Of a DNA stretch of 64,000 nucleotides, positions 1-10,203 are shown piece by piece. The DNA comes from Crotalaria pallida (Eukaryota > Streptophyta > Magnoliopsida > Fabales > Fabaceae). The notes beneath the pieces were generated by a model. The model saw only the letters and a list, made by a program, of their open reading frames with translations. It ran no database searches and was not told the origin of the DNA. The stretch is taken from positions 73,129,290 through 73,193,289 of the forward strand of contig CM075649.1 of NCBI GenBank assembly GCA_037953625.1, read 5' to 3'. Numbering within the stretch: the stretch's first letter is position 1; the number at the start of each line of letters is the position of its first letter. The translations under genes were made by a program, and so were the position numbers.

Positions 1-465
1 AAATAAGTATTATGATGAAATTGAATTCCTTTTATGATACCTTTTTCCAAAATATGTATCATATAAATTCTATTAAAAATAGAAATGTTATAGAGCTAGT
101 CACTGGTCCCTTGTCCAAACATCCTTCTGGTCGGATCCTCGATATCTGCACAACGGGTTCCCAACCCACATTTTCTACACTCTGCATGCACCTAAAGGAC
201 ATCTCCCCTTACTGATTCTTGTGCAAGCTAGATGCACGATCAACACCTAATAAGGGCATGGGGGTTAGCTATACATATTCGCATAATCAAATGAGAATAA
301 AACTAACATCCACAAGTCAACATGTAGCACATCATGATGCATAATCATATGAGCACACCCAATTAATCATAATAATTCTTTCAATGCAGGTGGCATGATG
401 CATGATTTCCTTCCACAATTGAGGCCTCTAAAAGTCCATCTTGGACGTCCATCCAATACACCGTT

Positions 466-1127
466 GTGTTCCCGGAACACTGACATTCGTTCCCAGAACG
501 TAATGCCAAACCATACTTGGATGATAAGCATTCACTCCCAGAGTGTGCATCACGTTCCCAGAACGTGTAGCAAACCATACTTGGATAAATAAGCATCACT
601 CCCAGAGTGTGCATCACGTTCCCAGAACGCATACGTTCCCAGAACGTATAAAAACCAGGTCCCGGACACTGGCCACATATCTATAATGTGTCATCCAGTA
701 GGTTGCTTATGAAAGTGTTCCTAGAACACCAACATACGTTCCCAGAACGTATAAAACCAGGTCCCAGACACTGGCCACATATCTATAATGTGTCATCAAG
801 TAGGTTATAATTTGGTACTCCCGGAGTACCCTCCTCATATTCCCAGAATATGATAAACGTTCCTACCAACCAAACTTCCATTCTATATGAATGCACAATC
901 ATCAAGGTTGGTTTTATCTTTAATTCTATTATTATACCAACGTGTTCCCAGAACACTAACATACGTTCCCAGAACGTATCGCAAACCATACTTGGAATAA
1001 AATCAAGCACCACTCCCAGAGTGTGCATCACGTTCCCAGAACGTCTCCAAGAAACCATGTCCCAGACAATGGCCACATTCCCGGAATGTGTCATCAAGTA
1101 GGTTGCACCAGTTTGGTACTCCTAGAG
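466..1127. repeat. Array of short inverted repeats with fixed core and variable arms
   Basis: About 20 short palindromes share the core TCCCRGA (twice TCCTAGA) while the arms differ. Examples are GTG-TTCCCGGAA-CAC (466-480), CAC-TCCCAGA-GTG (533-545), CACG-TTCCCAGAA-CGTG (551-567), GGTAC-TCCCGGA-GTACC (814-830), CATAT-TCCCAGA-ATATG (836-852) and CACAT-TCCCGGA-ATGTG (1074-1090). In each, the left arm is the reverse complement of the right arm. Most occur as pairs with centres 19-22 bp apart. The array lies between the inferred donor and acceptor of the G LTR. Confidence 0.9.
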
Positions 1128-1335
1128 TACAGGGTCATGTTCCCCATTAATTCCATTATTATGACTTAGAAAAACACAACTTCTGAATGATATCTTGAGG
1201 TATGGCTTTACTCATAAAATTCACCTTTGAATTTAAATTTAACATATGCTCATAGACCTGGATTGAGAGAATATAATCATTGGTATTAACAACCCTTATT
1301 CAAAAACTTAACTTTTATTTTTAAGTTTCAGGTAC

Positions 1336-2832
1336 TAACCGGTTACATCATCACCTAACCGGTTAGAATTACAGACCTGATTATAAAACCACTGATTTTC
1401 AAAGAATCTTTTCTTGAATACTCTACTCAATCCAATCACAAGGCCTTAGCATATCAGAATACCTCAAGTTCAACACATAATATCATTCCAAAGATCTAAG
1501 TCATAATCCAATTTCATTTATGCATAATTTCCTCTTGAAATTATCAATTGATGTTAAGGTATTAACTCTCAATTTTCAATCTGAATTATTACAATAAAAT
1601 CAACTTCATTTCAGATTGAATTCCAGTGAAATTAGGGTCTAGATTTGAGTAATATTGATAAGACCACAGAACTGATTTCAGAAACTTATTTTCTTTGACA
1701 ATTTTACAGTGTCTAACCGGTTACAATTATCGAGTAACCGGTTAGATTGTGCAGTCAACACATTGAAATATGAGGTTTTGCAACCCATTCTTTTCATTAC
1801 TCAAATCTAACCAATTTCAATCATTCAAAAGAGTTCATATACCTTAAGTAAACATGTTTAACCATAGAAACACATTCACCTTGCATGCATTCAATTTAGA
1901 TACCCCAATTGCACATAATTGCACATATTTCACAACTTAATGCATCAATTCACATAATATCCAATTAAGTCATGAAATTGTCATCATAACAGCTTGCATG
2001 CATCATATTATGATTGCTCAAAAACAGAAATGAGCTTAAATTGGCCTCCAAGCCATAAAACTAATTCCAACTATGCCCTTAGAGTCTCTTGGTGACTCAT
2101 CCTATTTACCAACATGTTTTTCCTCATTCTAGCAAATAGTAAGCTTCCCCCTTACCTTAGGTTCGTCCTTGATCCAAAACATTGCAGAGAGAAAGGCTCC
2201 AACACAGATTTCCATTAAATCCATAGTTCTGCTCTCAGCCACGATTTTTATCAACAGGGTCCAAAGACCAGAAGATTTGACATAGCAATTGGCCAAATAA
2301 ATTGGGGAAAACAATTAGGACTCAATATAGGTAACATGCACTAGAGAATCAAAGAGGTTTGAGACTTAAAGGTTAACTATGCTTACCAAAATCGAATCTG
2401 GAATTCAGCTTCCAGAACCAGAACAACAGAGAACTCAGACTCAAACTCTTAGCTTCCAAGCTTGATTCCTCCACCCACACGAACACTCAACTTACAAGGT
2501 GTATATCACTGGAAAGCTCTTGATTTAAGCTTTCCAGAAAGGTGTGTTTCACTCTCTAACTCTCAAAGAAGAAGATCAATTGCTCAAAACGAATTTGGAA
2601 CCCTAATTACCCTTCTTCAACAAGAATTGTAGCAATCAACCCTTGATCTTCAGCAATTCCACTATTTATAGAGAAATTGGCCTCTCATGCATAGCGACAC
2701 GCGTCTCCCACCATGAATCGAGTGGGATTCGTGGCGAATTCTGAGTTAAACCGCGTGATTACTCATCAAACGCACTAACCCAGTTTTCTGAGTTCATCGT
2801 GTAACCGGTTACAGAGCCCTTCTAACCGGTTA
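1336..2832. repeat. Three pairs of TAACCGGTTA palindromes in LTR G
   Basis: Perfect TAACCGGTTA or near-identical decamers start at 1336 and 1356, 1714 and 1735, and 2802 and 2823. Spacing within pairs is therefore 20, 21 and 21 bp. The last pair lies in the U3 part of the LTR, upstream (on the minus strand) of the TATA-like box at 2662-2671. The other two are in the putative leader intron. Confidence 0.9.
2381..2671 (-). promoter_or_regulatory. Putative TATA box and leader splice donor of LTR G
   Basis: On the minus strand, ctataaatag (2671-2662) is followed about 280 bases later by TTTTG|GTAAGC (2386-2381). The same order and spacing of a TATA-like box and a GTAAG donor occurs in the family-A LTR (38073 and 38346). 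An acceptor-like 'cccttattag' lies near 265. This is an inference from motif positions; there is no transcript evidence. Confidence 0.45.
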
Positions 2833-3103
2833 CATACTGATAAAATTCAAAAATTAATAATTTAATTACTCTTTCTTCAAAAACCTTTTTAATATTGCAA
2901 TTAGGTCCCAACCCATGGACTAATTTAAAATATTCATATTTTTGTACCAAATAACCATATAAAAATATATCTCATATTTTTATATATATAAAGCACATAA
3001 TGTACAAATACTAAAACCTTCAAAATTAATATAATTCAATTATAAAATAATTGTTATAATTAATTTCTCGGTTATTTGGGAGACGAAAATTTGGGGTGTT
3101 ACA

Positions 3104-5126
3104 ATGCATGAAACTCTGCTCTAAATTCTTGAGAATGATGCATGATCGACACTCGAAATCCACAATCGAATCCAATGAGTTTAAAAGTTGTCATCAATGT
3201 ATTCTTTCATAATTTCTTTTCACAATACATTGGATTCAACCAAGGATTATAAAATCTCCATCTCATTCTCTTTTCATTTCTTCCACTTGCATTTTTCATC
3301 ACATGTTCATCTCTTTCTCATTGATCGTTCCACATCTCGCTTTTTCACTTTACTTCACCCTCCGCTCCAGGGAAAGACCAACCGGGAGTAAGTGTCCCTC
3401 TACCAGTGCTTGCACGGTACTGGCCATCTATCTCGGTCCAGTACAACTTGGGTTGAAGGCCCAAGTTGGCTATAGCAGGGAACCACCCTCAACCGGTCAT
3501 GATGTGACTCTGTGACCGATAGAATTTTTGTGGTTAATGCAGAACCAATCTCCCGACACGAGTGGCCAGTTCGTGCCCTCCTAGGAGATCCAAGTTCCAC
3601 CCTCAACAATTCCCGCGGTTATTTCATTAGCACAACCTAGTCACATATCACTCACGTGCCTCCGCGTATGTCTTTCCCAACTTCCTCACCGTCCACCTTA
3701 TACTCCATGTATGATGCATGTTCCTCATTACTTTCCAATTAAAATCATATTTATCAAAAAGTAATATTTAGAAAGTATTTCATAAATAAGTATAATTTCA
3801 ATTGGAAATCATAAGCTAATTTCAATGGATATGCAATGCAACATCATATGCAACATTTCAAACCATAGAGTTTAAATTAAATTATTAATTCTATTTACTT
3901 TTGCTGTACTTACTTTGGTATTATTATTATTATTAACATCAATTCACATAGTCTCTTAAGAATATTATTTGATTTAACACAAGATCATACACAACATAAT
4001 TAAATTACATAACCAACTATAATGAATTCAGTTGAATTTACAGCACATAATCCTTCAATTTAAAACCCAAAAATCTAGCACAAAGTCATAACTATTATAA
4101 TTAAATTTACATAATCATCACATCTCCTAGGGTTTTATGTATCTCATCCTTAATCCTTGATTTTAATTCATGAAAACTACTCCTCCCTTACCTTGGTTGA
4201 GAAGGAAGAGAACTTATAGGGAGAAAGCTTCCTTCCAAGCTTTAAATTCAAGTATTAGCTCCTCTCCTTACTTTTTAGCTCCTTTTGATTCTTACACTTC
4301 TTGTTCTTCCACTTTGTGATTGAAACTACTAGACTAAAGGTATTCTGTTGTGATATTGGATGAAAAGGGAGATGAGGGTTTGAGATTAAAATAACTATTG
4401 GTTAATTTTTAGAGTAAACCAAGTATAGAAAGGAAAACAGAGTTGATATTTGTTAAGTCTTTTTGGATATAATGAAGAAAATGGAAGGATTTTAGGTGAG
4501 TAAGGAGAAGAGTTCGAAGAAGGCTAAGAAGGAAGGAAAGAGGTAGAATGTTCTGGAAAAAAGGAGAATGAATAAGCTACACTGGAACAACCCATTTAAA
4601 ATCACTATTTGGGCTACATGACCATGGACTACTCGATAATTTTTTTTTTATAACTACTCAATTACTTATTGTTTTATTAGAGAACTACTCTATTATTGAA
4701 AATATAAATCGATTAGTCCTTCTTGTTTTAGAAGTCCTTACTCGATTAGAATGATATTAATCGATTAGTTTAATTTATTTCATTTCTTCGTATTTCAAAA
4801 CGCTATATTTTATTCGTTAACCGTTGGGTCTTGCTCAAATTTGAAGACAAGCTTCCTTATATACTTATCTTCACATCCAACGGTGGACTTTGTGTTTAAA
4901 GTTGTAAATAATTTATTTCTAATTTTCTAATATAAGGTGTTTCTAACACCGAAAACGTCGTAATTAACACTCTCCTATACAATGCCGACGCTTCCTAATT
5001 CCTTAACGACATTCAAAAGAAATTCTTAATTTATTACCTTAAATCCTTTTTAAACCAAATTTTTATTTTTCTAATATTATTATTATTATTATTATTATTA
5101 TTTGGTATAAAATTTAGGATGTTACA
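3104..5126 (-). mobile_element. 3' LTR of element E (partial)
   Basis: On the minus strand this LTR starts TGTAACATCCTAAATTTTAT at 5126. It matches the E 5' LTR (14948-16960) almost base for base. The last ~530 bases of the LTR are missing because LTR G is inserted at 3103/3104. Internal E sequence follows at 5127. The stretch 4640-4770 carries CTCGAT/ATCGAT palindromes in the U3 region, and a splice-donor-like CCAAG|GTAAGGG lies near 4192 on the minus strand. No protein is encoded; short ORFs here are not conserved with any family I recognise. Confidence 0.88.
3417..3518. repeat. Cluster of perfect stem-loops in LTR E
   Basis: Three successive perfect stems occur in about 100 bp: GTACTGG (3417-3423) with CCAGTAC (3438-3444), CAACTTGGG (3444-3452) with CCCAAGTTG (3460-3468), and CGGTCA (3494-3499) with TGACCG (3513-3518). 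The copy in the 5' LTR (about 15258-15360) keeps the first two and has one mismatch in the third (TGATCG). Confidence 0.85.
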
Positions 5127-5162
5127 ACACTCCCCCACTTACAGGAATTTCGTCCCCGAAAT
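5127..5162 (-). other. Polypurine tract of element E
   Basis: On the minus strand, GTAAGTGGGGGAGTGT lies directly before the 3' LTR (5126), downstream of the pol tail. The same block, gtaagtgggggagtag, precedes both family-A LTRs (ending at 37650 and 45869). It fits the purine-rich primer for plus-strand DNA synthesis in LTR retrotransposons. Confidence 0.8.
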
Positions 5163-5525
5163 TCAATTAGTCTCGAAGAGTTGGGGGTGTGATGTTCGCA
5201 TCTTGCCTTCCAATTCCCAAGTTGCTTCTTCTTTGTCATTCCGACTCCAAATTACTTTGACTAGTGAAATCTCCTTGCCACGAAGCTGTTTAATCCTCCG
5301 ATCCTCGATCCTAATTGGTTGCACTTCAACTGTCAAGTTTTCTCGAAGTGGTACTTCGTCATTTGACAGAATGTGAGAAGGATCATGAATGTACTTGCGT
5401 AATTGAGATACATGAAACACGTTGTGAATGTTGGATAGGTGTGGAGGCAAGGCAACTTGATAAGCCATGGATCTAATCCTTTTGAGAATTTGATAGGGCC
5501 CAATAAATTTTGGAGTAAGCTTCTT
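5163..5525 (-). pseudogene. Integrase C-terminus plus chromodomain remnant (element E pol)
   Basis: The minus-strand frame reads KKLTPKFIGPYQILKRI, then ALPPHLSNIHNVFHVSQLRK, then a chromodomain-like tail (IEDRRIKQLRGKEI, WELEGKMRTSHPQLF). These match the end of the family-A polyprotein in the same order. In Tekay/Del chromoviruses this region follows the integrase core and is thought to target insertion to heterochromatin. Everything upstream in pol (RT palm, RNase H, integrase zinc finger and DDE core) is gone: the frame stops at 5525, where an A-like LTR fragment begins. It is a dead remnant. Confidence 0.88.
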
Positions 5526-6463
5526 TGTAACACCCCAAAATTTTAATCCTGGACTAATGGAATATTAATTATAAAGTTTATTATAATTAATTATTTCTAT
5601 TTTTAATCTTTGATTAAAACCTGTGTTTATATTATTAGAATTTATTTTAATAAATATATTTATGCATGAAATAGGTATTTTTGCATATTAGTCCCTGGGT
5701 TGGGACCTAGAAGCAAATATAGGAAAGATTTTGGAGGGAAAGTAAATAAAATAATTATTTTTCAAAAACTGGGCAAACTACTCGAGTATTTTCTGGAATA
5801 CTCGAGTATTCTGGACAGAGTTGCACGAGTTAGTGCGTTTGGTGAGTCACCAACAACGATTCTCGTGTGTTGACACGAAATCGTCTTCCTCAACACTTCA
5901 ATGCCTTCGTGTCAAGGTGCATGAAGGTTTTGGCCAAGTATTTAAGCCGTGGTTGACGGATTAAGCAACCCATTTTGCCAAATTGAAGAAGAGTTAGTGT
6001 GTTAGGGTTCTTGAATCGTTTCATTCGATTCTTCCTCTGTGTGCTGATTTGAGTGATAAATTATACACCAATACAAAGCTCACATCACGAGCTTTGTATA
6101 GACACTAAAATCGTGAGGATTGAGTGAGTGTGGTGGAAGATTTGGAGCTTGGAAGTTGAGACTGTTATCTGTCAAAGTGGTTCTGGGGGCTCACTTTGAT
6201 TCCGATTTCTGGTAAGCTCACGAATCCTATGAGTCTCAATTTGATTTCTCTAGTTAGTTTATGTTGCATAGAATCTAGGAAAACTAAAATCCCCAATTTT
6301 TATCTTTGTTTCATGTGTGAACCAATTCAATTTTGGTGCTGCACTCGAAACTGTCATGCATGTGAAGCTCAAAGTGATTCCTAGGGTTGGAGAGCTTTCT
6401 CTTGGAAATTCTTGGTTGGAACACGTCTGAGAGGTAAGGGGAAGTAAATTTCGTACACTAGAT
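5526..6463 (+). mobile_element. 5' fragment of a family-A-like LTR inside E pol
   Basis: It begins TGTAACACCCCAAAATTTTA at 5526 and follows the family-A LTR (37651 onward) through the 'cattagtccctgggttgggacc' block, the CTCGAG pair (5781 and 5801), the leader with a donor at ttctg|GTAAGCTC (near 6212), and 'ctgagaggtaaggggaagta'. It stops at 'actagatagag' (about 6463), the point matching 38605 in A. The remaining ~2.6 kb of LTR and any interior are absent. The left edge is a true LTR terminus, but the right edge is an abrupt join to E RT sequence. Confidence 0.85.
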
Positions 6464-8210
6464 AGAGCACTGGGGCTCCCCAAGGCGATGCACTAGGCCA
6501 AATGAATTTCTTCTCTAGCAGCTCTTCTAATTGCTTCTTAAGCTCTGCCAATTCAGCAGGAGCCATTCTATATGGAGCTATAGATATGGGTCCTGTTCCA
6601 GGCATTAGGTCAATGGCGAACTCAACTTCCCTTACCGGAGGCAACCCAGGAACCTCGTTAGGAAAGACTTCAGGAAATTCATTCACCATTGGAATGGATT
6701 GAATCTCTGATTCTTGATCCACTTCCATCTTGGTTGACATTAAGTTGCCGTCATGTAAAAGGTCTTCTTCTGGGTTTGGGTTTAGAGTGTTTGAGTTTAG
6801 GGTGAGTGTTTTTGTGTGGCAGTCAATCACAATGTGATTATTGGACATCCAGTCCATTCCAAGAATCACATCGAGTTGACTTAAGGGGAGACAGATAAGG
6901 TCAATGTAGAATGTGTGGTTCAGGACTTCCAGGATACAGTTGGGACATATTTTTGTAGTTATAACAATAGGGTTAGTAGGGGTAGATACTAAAAGTTTAT
7001 AAGGTGTTTCGACAATAGGTAAATTTAAACGTTTAGCACAATCAAAGGAAATGAAGGAGTGGGTGGCTCCACAATCAAATAGTACTTCACAAGGTTGGTT
7101 ATTAATACAACAAGTACCTTTAATTAGTCCTTCAGCATTCTCAGCCTCAGCTCCACTGAGAGTATATACTCTACCCCGAGTGGTAGGTCGGTTGTCATTG
7201 ATCTTTCGGGTCTCCACAGTACTTACTTCTTCTTTCTTGGGAATTTTCTTTGGACATTGGGCAGCTATGTGGCCAGGCTGTTGGCAGATGAAGCAGTGTC
7301 TCTCCTTCCCTTGACCCTGAAGCTTCCAACAAATGCCTCGGTGTGGTCTACCACAGTGTTGACACACAGGAGCTAAACTGGAAACAGAGGGAGCAGACGG
7401 AACTGATGACCCCATAGAGCTCGCTCCCCTAGACCTTTCTTCTCTTGGTCGGGGGTTAGAATAAGGAGCTCCAAGACGAGAAGATTCCCTGGGCCTGTTT
7501 CTGATGGGTCCATAATTCTTTGGAGCGGGTCGGAAACTTCGTTCAACAGCTTCCTTTGCTTTCCAATCCTCTTCATAGGTTCTGCACATATTCACCAACT
7601 GGGCAAAGTTAGGAATGTCCTGATATCCAAAGGCAACTCGGATTTCTGGGCGAAGGCCGCTCTTGAATTTGACACATTTGGATCTTTCGTCAGGGTGATG
7701 GAGGAAGTATGGAGAGTACTTTATAAGCTCCTCAAATTTAGAGGCGTACTCCCCCACTGACATAGATCCTTGTTTTAGTTCTAGAAATTCTATCTCTTTT
7801 CTGCGCCGAATATCTTCAGGAAAGAACTTTTCAAGGAATTTATCCTTGAAAAGATCCCATGTGAAAGCTCGACCTTCCGCCTCCAATACTCTTCTTGCAT
7901 TCTCCCACCAATCTTCCGCCTCTCCTGTCAGCATGAAAGTGGAGAAGTTGACACGTTGTTCATCAGTGCATTGCATCGAGCGGAAGATTTTCTCCAACTC
8001 CTGAACCCATCTCTTCGCTTTATCAGGATTAAACTCTCCATCATACTGAGGAGGGTCCAAATTCTTGAACTCAGAAAGTCCATGTATCTCTGCTTGTCCA
8101 TGAGGTTGATTATGGTTTTGATTTTGGTTGGCCTGATTATTCTGGTTCTGGGCCAACGTTTCAAGAACAGCAGTGATACGTTCAAGGAGTTGATTATTTC
8201 TACCAGCCAT
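6464..8210 (-). pseudogene. Truncated gag-protease-RT of Ty3/gypsy element E
   Basis: The frame starts with ATG at 8210 (MAGRNNQLLERITAVLETL) and stays open for about 580 codons. In order it has a retrotransposon gag domain (about 50-200; AEDWWENARR, FFPEDIRRRKEIEFLELKQG), a CCHC zinc knuckle CFICQQPGHIAAQC (about 325), and an aspartic protease site. The protease reads D-C-G in FDCGATHSF where the family normally has D-S/T-G. The frame then reaches the start of RT (KKFIWPSASPWGAPVL). Codons after about 6464 come from the antisense of the inserted A-LTR piece and are not pol. The RT catalytic core onward is missing, so only Gag and possibly protease could be made. The related family-A Gag (41493) confirms the start and domain order. 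Confidence 0.9.
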
Positions 8211-8352
8211 CTACCACGCTGGAATAAAACCAGGATAATGAGAACAATAATCTACAACTATCTAAATTATACCAATTAATAGTTACTCTCATGTGGAGTA
8301 ACCTTTTAGGAGTATGGGAGTCCACACTCCACAGCCGAGGATTGCAACCACT

Positions 8353-8364
8353 GCTCTGATACCA
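8353..8364 (-). other. tRNA-iMet primer binding site of element E
   Basis: On the minus strand this is TGGTATCAGAGC, complementary to the 3' end of plant initiator methionine tRNA. It sits 5 bases inside the LTR end at 8370. Confidence 0.9.
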
Positions 8365-8369
8365 TAAAT

Positions 8370-8511
8370 TGTAACACTAGTTTTTAATTCTTAATTATAA
8401 GATTAAGTATAGTACTTTACTTGGAATTAACTCTTTTCTTAATAAAAAATTGTTTTTAAAAAATTTTGACAGAGTCTATTTTGTTTTTAGGACTATCCCA
8501 AATTTTCATTT
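8370..8511 (-). mobile_element. 5' LTR of element E, 3' terminal part
   Basis: On the minus strand this ends ...CTAGTGTTACA at 8370, followed by the primer binding site. It is broken at 8511 by element F and continues at 14427. The CATTT at 8507-8511 is repeated at 14422-14426 as the target duplication of F. Confidence 0.85.
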
Positions 8512-10130
8512 TGTAAGTTCCATGATGAATGTTTTGATAATGACAAAGTGTTTTGAACAAGCTTTCATGTGATGATAAAGTTCAAGTTCAACAAGCAACA
8601 ACAAACATCAAGTGAAGAAGAAAGAACAAGCTCATGAAGACTTAAGTTTGAGTGTAATTGTTTTTTGTTTTATCTTTTGCCTCTCAAGCTTCATAGGTTT
8701 TCATTTGGGTAGTTTTTTTAGAGGGTAGTGAATCTCATTCATAAGTCATGATTAAATCATAATTTGAGTTTTCACTTAACCTAGAATCAATAGGTGGCTT
8801 AAAGGTTTTAAAGGAAAGGTTGGGTTTTGAGAAAACAAGTTTTAAACAAGTATCAGACATGTTTAATCGATTAAGAACATATTTAATCGATTACTACTCG
8901 ATTAAGTAAAGATTTAATCGATTAAACACTGCTGAACTGATTTTTAAAATACGTTTTTCACTTCCCAAAATCAGTTTTCAAGTGCCATAACTTTTGGGTA
9001 TTCTATATAAACCTTTTCCTAACCTTTGTGATCATAACCCATCATTTTGATATTCATTTTACAAAGAATCAAGCCACTCTATTCTCTTTCAATTTCAAAG
9101 ATCAAAGCTTTCATATTTTCATATTCTTTGATCAAGAACCTTTGAATCTCTTGTGTGATTTGTCATAGCTATTGATTGAGATTCATTAGGATTGTTATGT
9201 GTATTAATTGAGTTGTAATCTTTGCAATAAGGAAAGCCACTACAACAAACAAGAAGCCTTGGTGTGTCGATTATCATCAAGCAACGTTCATTGAAGAAGA
9301 AGAAGTCTTGGTTGTGAATCAAGCAAAGAGAACCCTTGATGTGTGGATTATCATCAAGCAATTGAAGACTTGTTGTGTCGATTATCAACAAGGGGTAGAG
9401 GTTAGATTAGAGAGAAGATCAATAGGATTACAAGGCAAGGGTGTCGGTTATCTCTTGTAGGCTAGCAAGAAGGAAGTCTTGTGAGGCAATCACTTGTAAT
9501 TTGAGAACTCTAATTCCTCATAGTGAAGAATCTCTCTTGGTTGAAGAGGGGACTGGATGTAGCTTTCAAGCGGATGAAAGTGAACCAGGATAAAATTGCT
9601 GTGTCGTATCTCTAAACCCTTACTCTTTATATTCAAGTCATTTGATTGCGTTCTTGATTGAAAACCTAGAAAGATTGATTTTCATAATTGATTGAATTGA
9701 ATCTTTATTTGTTCAAATTGATAAAGGGAAAATCATTTTCATAACTAGGAAATCAATAAGAATATAGGTGTTAATTGTTTTCGCTGAATCTCTGATCTTA
9801 AGTGTTGATTGATTGATTTTCGTATTCAATTGAAAAGTGATTTTTCAGTTTCTGATAGATTTAATCGATTAAGTGTTCGTTTAATCGATTAAGGACTTTT
9901 GAACTTTCAGGTTTAATCGATTAGTACTCGATTAAATTGCAGGTTAATCGATTAAATTTCAGGTTAATCGATTAAGTGCTGTAGAATTTGCAAAAATCAT
10001 TTGTTTTGATTGTTTCGATTTGTTTCGTTCGAAAATCTTTCAAGGTATCTTGTACACCTATTCAACCCCCCCTTCTAGGTGTATTCCTAGGGTTCCTTTG
10101 TCTCTCCAACCACCAATTGCGGTTTCTTCA
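8512..10130 (+). repeat. 5' LTR of element F
   Basis: It is 1,619 bp, starts TGTAAGTTCC and ends GGTTTCTTCA. A TATA-like ctatataaac lies at 9003-9012. ATCGAT palindromes form pairs at 8866/8886 and 9865/9885, with further CTCGAT/ATCGAT sites to 9972. No ORF is supported; the open frame on the opposite strand at 9119-9391 is in LTR sequence and resembles no known protein. Confidence 0.92.
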
Positions 10131-10132
10131 AT

Positions 10133-10144
10133 TGGTATCAGAGC
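10133..10144 (+). other. tRNA-iMet primer binding site of element F
   Basis: TGGTATCAGAGC lies three bases after the LTR end (…cttca att), matching the initiator tRNA 3' end. Confidence 0.92.
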
Positions 10145-10203
10145 TCGGTCGAAAGACACGAGCATAAGAGCTTTTTCGTAAAGATCCTAGTTAAGTAACC
10201 GCA

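Larger units (their letters stand above)
1..3103 (-). mobile_element. Partial LTR of a Ty3/gypsy-type element (family G)
   Basis: Read on the minus strand, the sequence begins at 3103 with TGTAACACCCCAAATTTTCG and runs leftward past the window edge. Blocks shared with the family-A LTR appear in the same order: the 'attagtccatgggttgggacct' block near 2906 (compare 37819), a TATA-like ctataaatag at 2662-2671, a splice donor at 2381-2386, a palindrome-rich middle, and an acceptor-like 'gcccttattag' near 265. By comparison with family A, about 0.9 kb of the LTR should lie left of the window. It ends exactly where E LTR sequence resumes (3104 matches 14948), so G inserted in the E 3' LTR. There is no coding sequence. 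Whether it is a solo LTR or part of a full element cannot be seen. Confidence 0.8.

Noticed and set aside
466..1127. CRISPR-like array of short palindromic repeats
   Set aside because: The spacing is short and irregular, arms vary, there are no unique 30-bp spacers or cas genes, and the DNA is plant nuclear.
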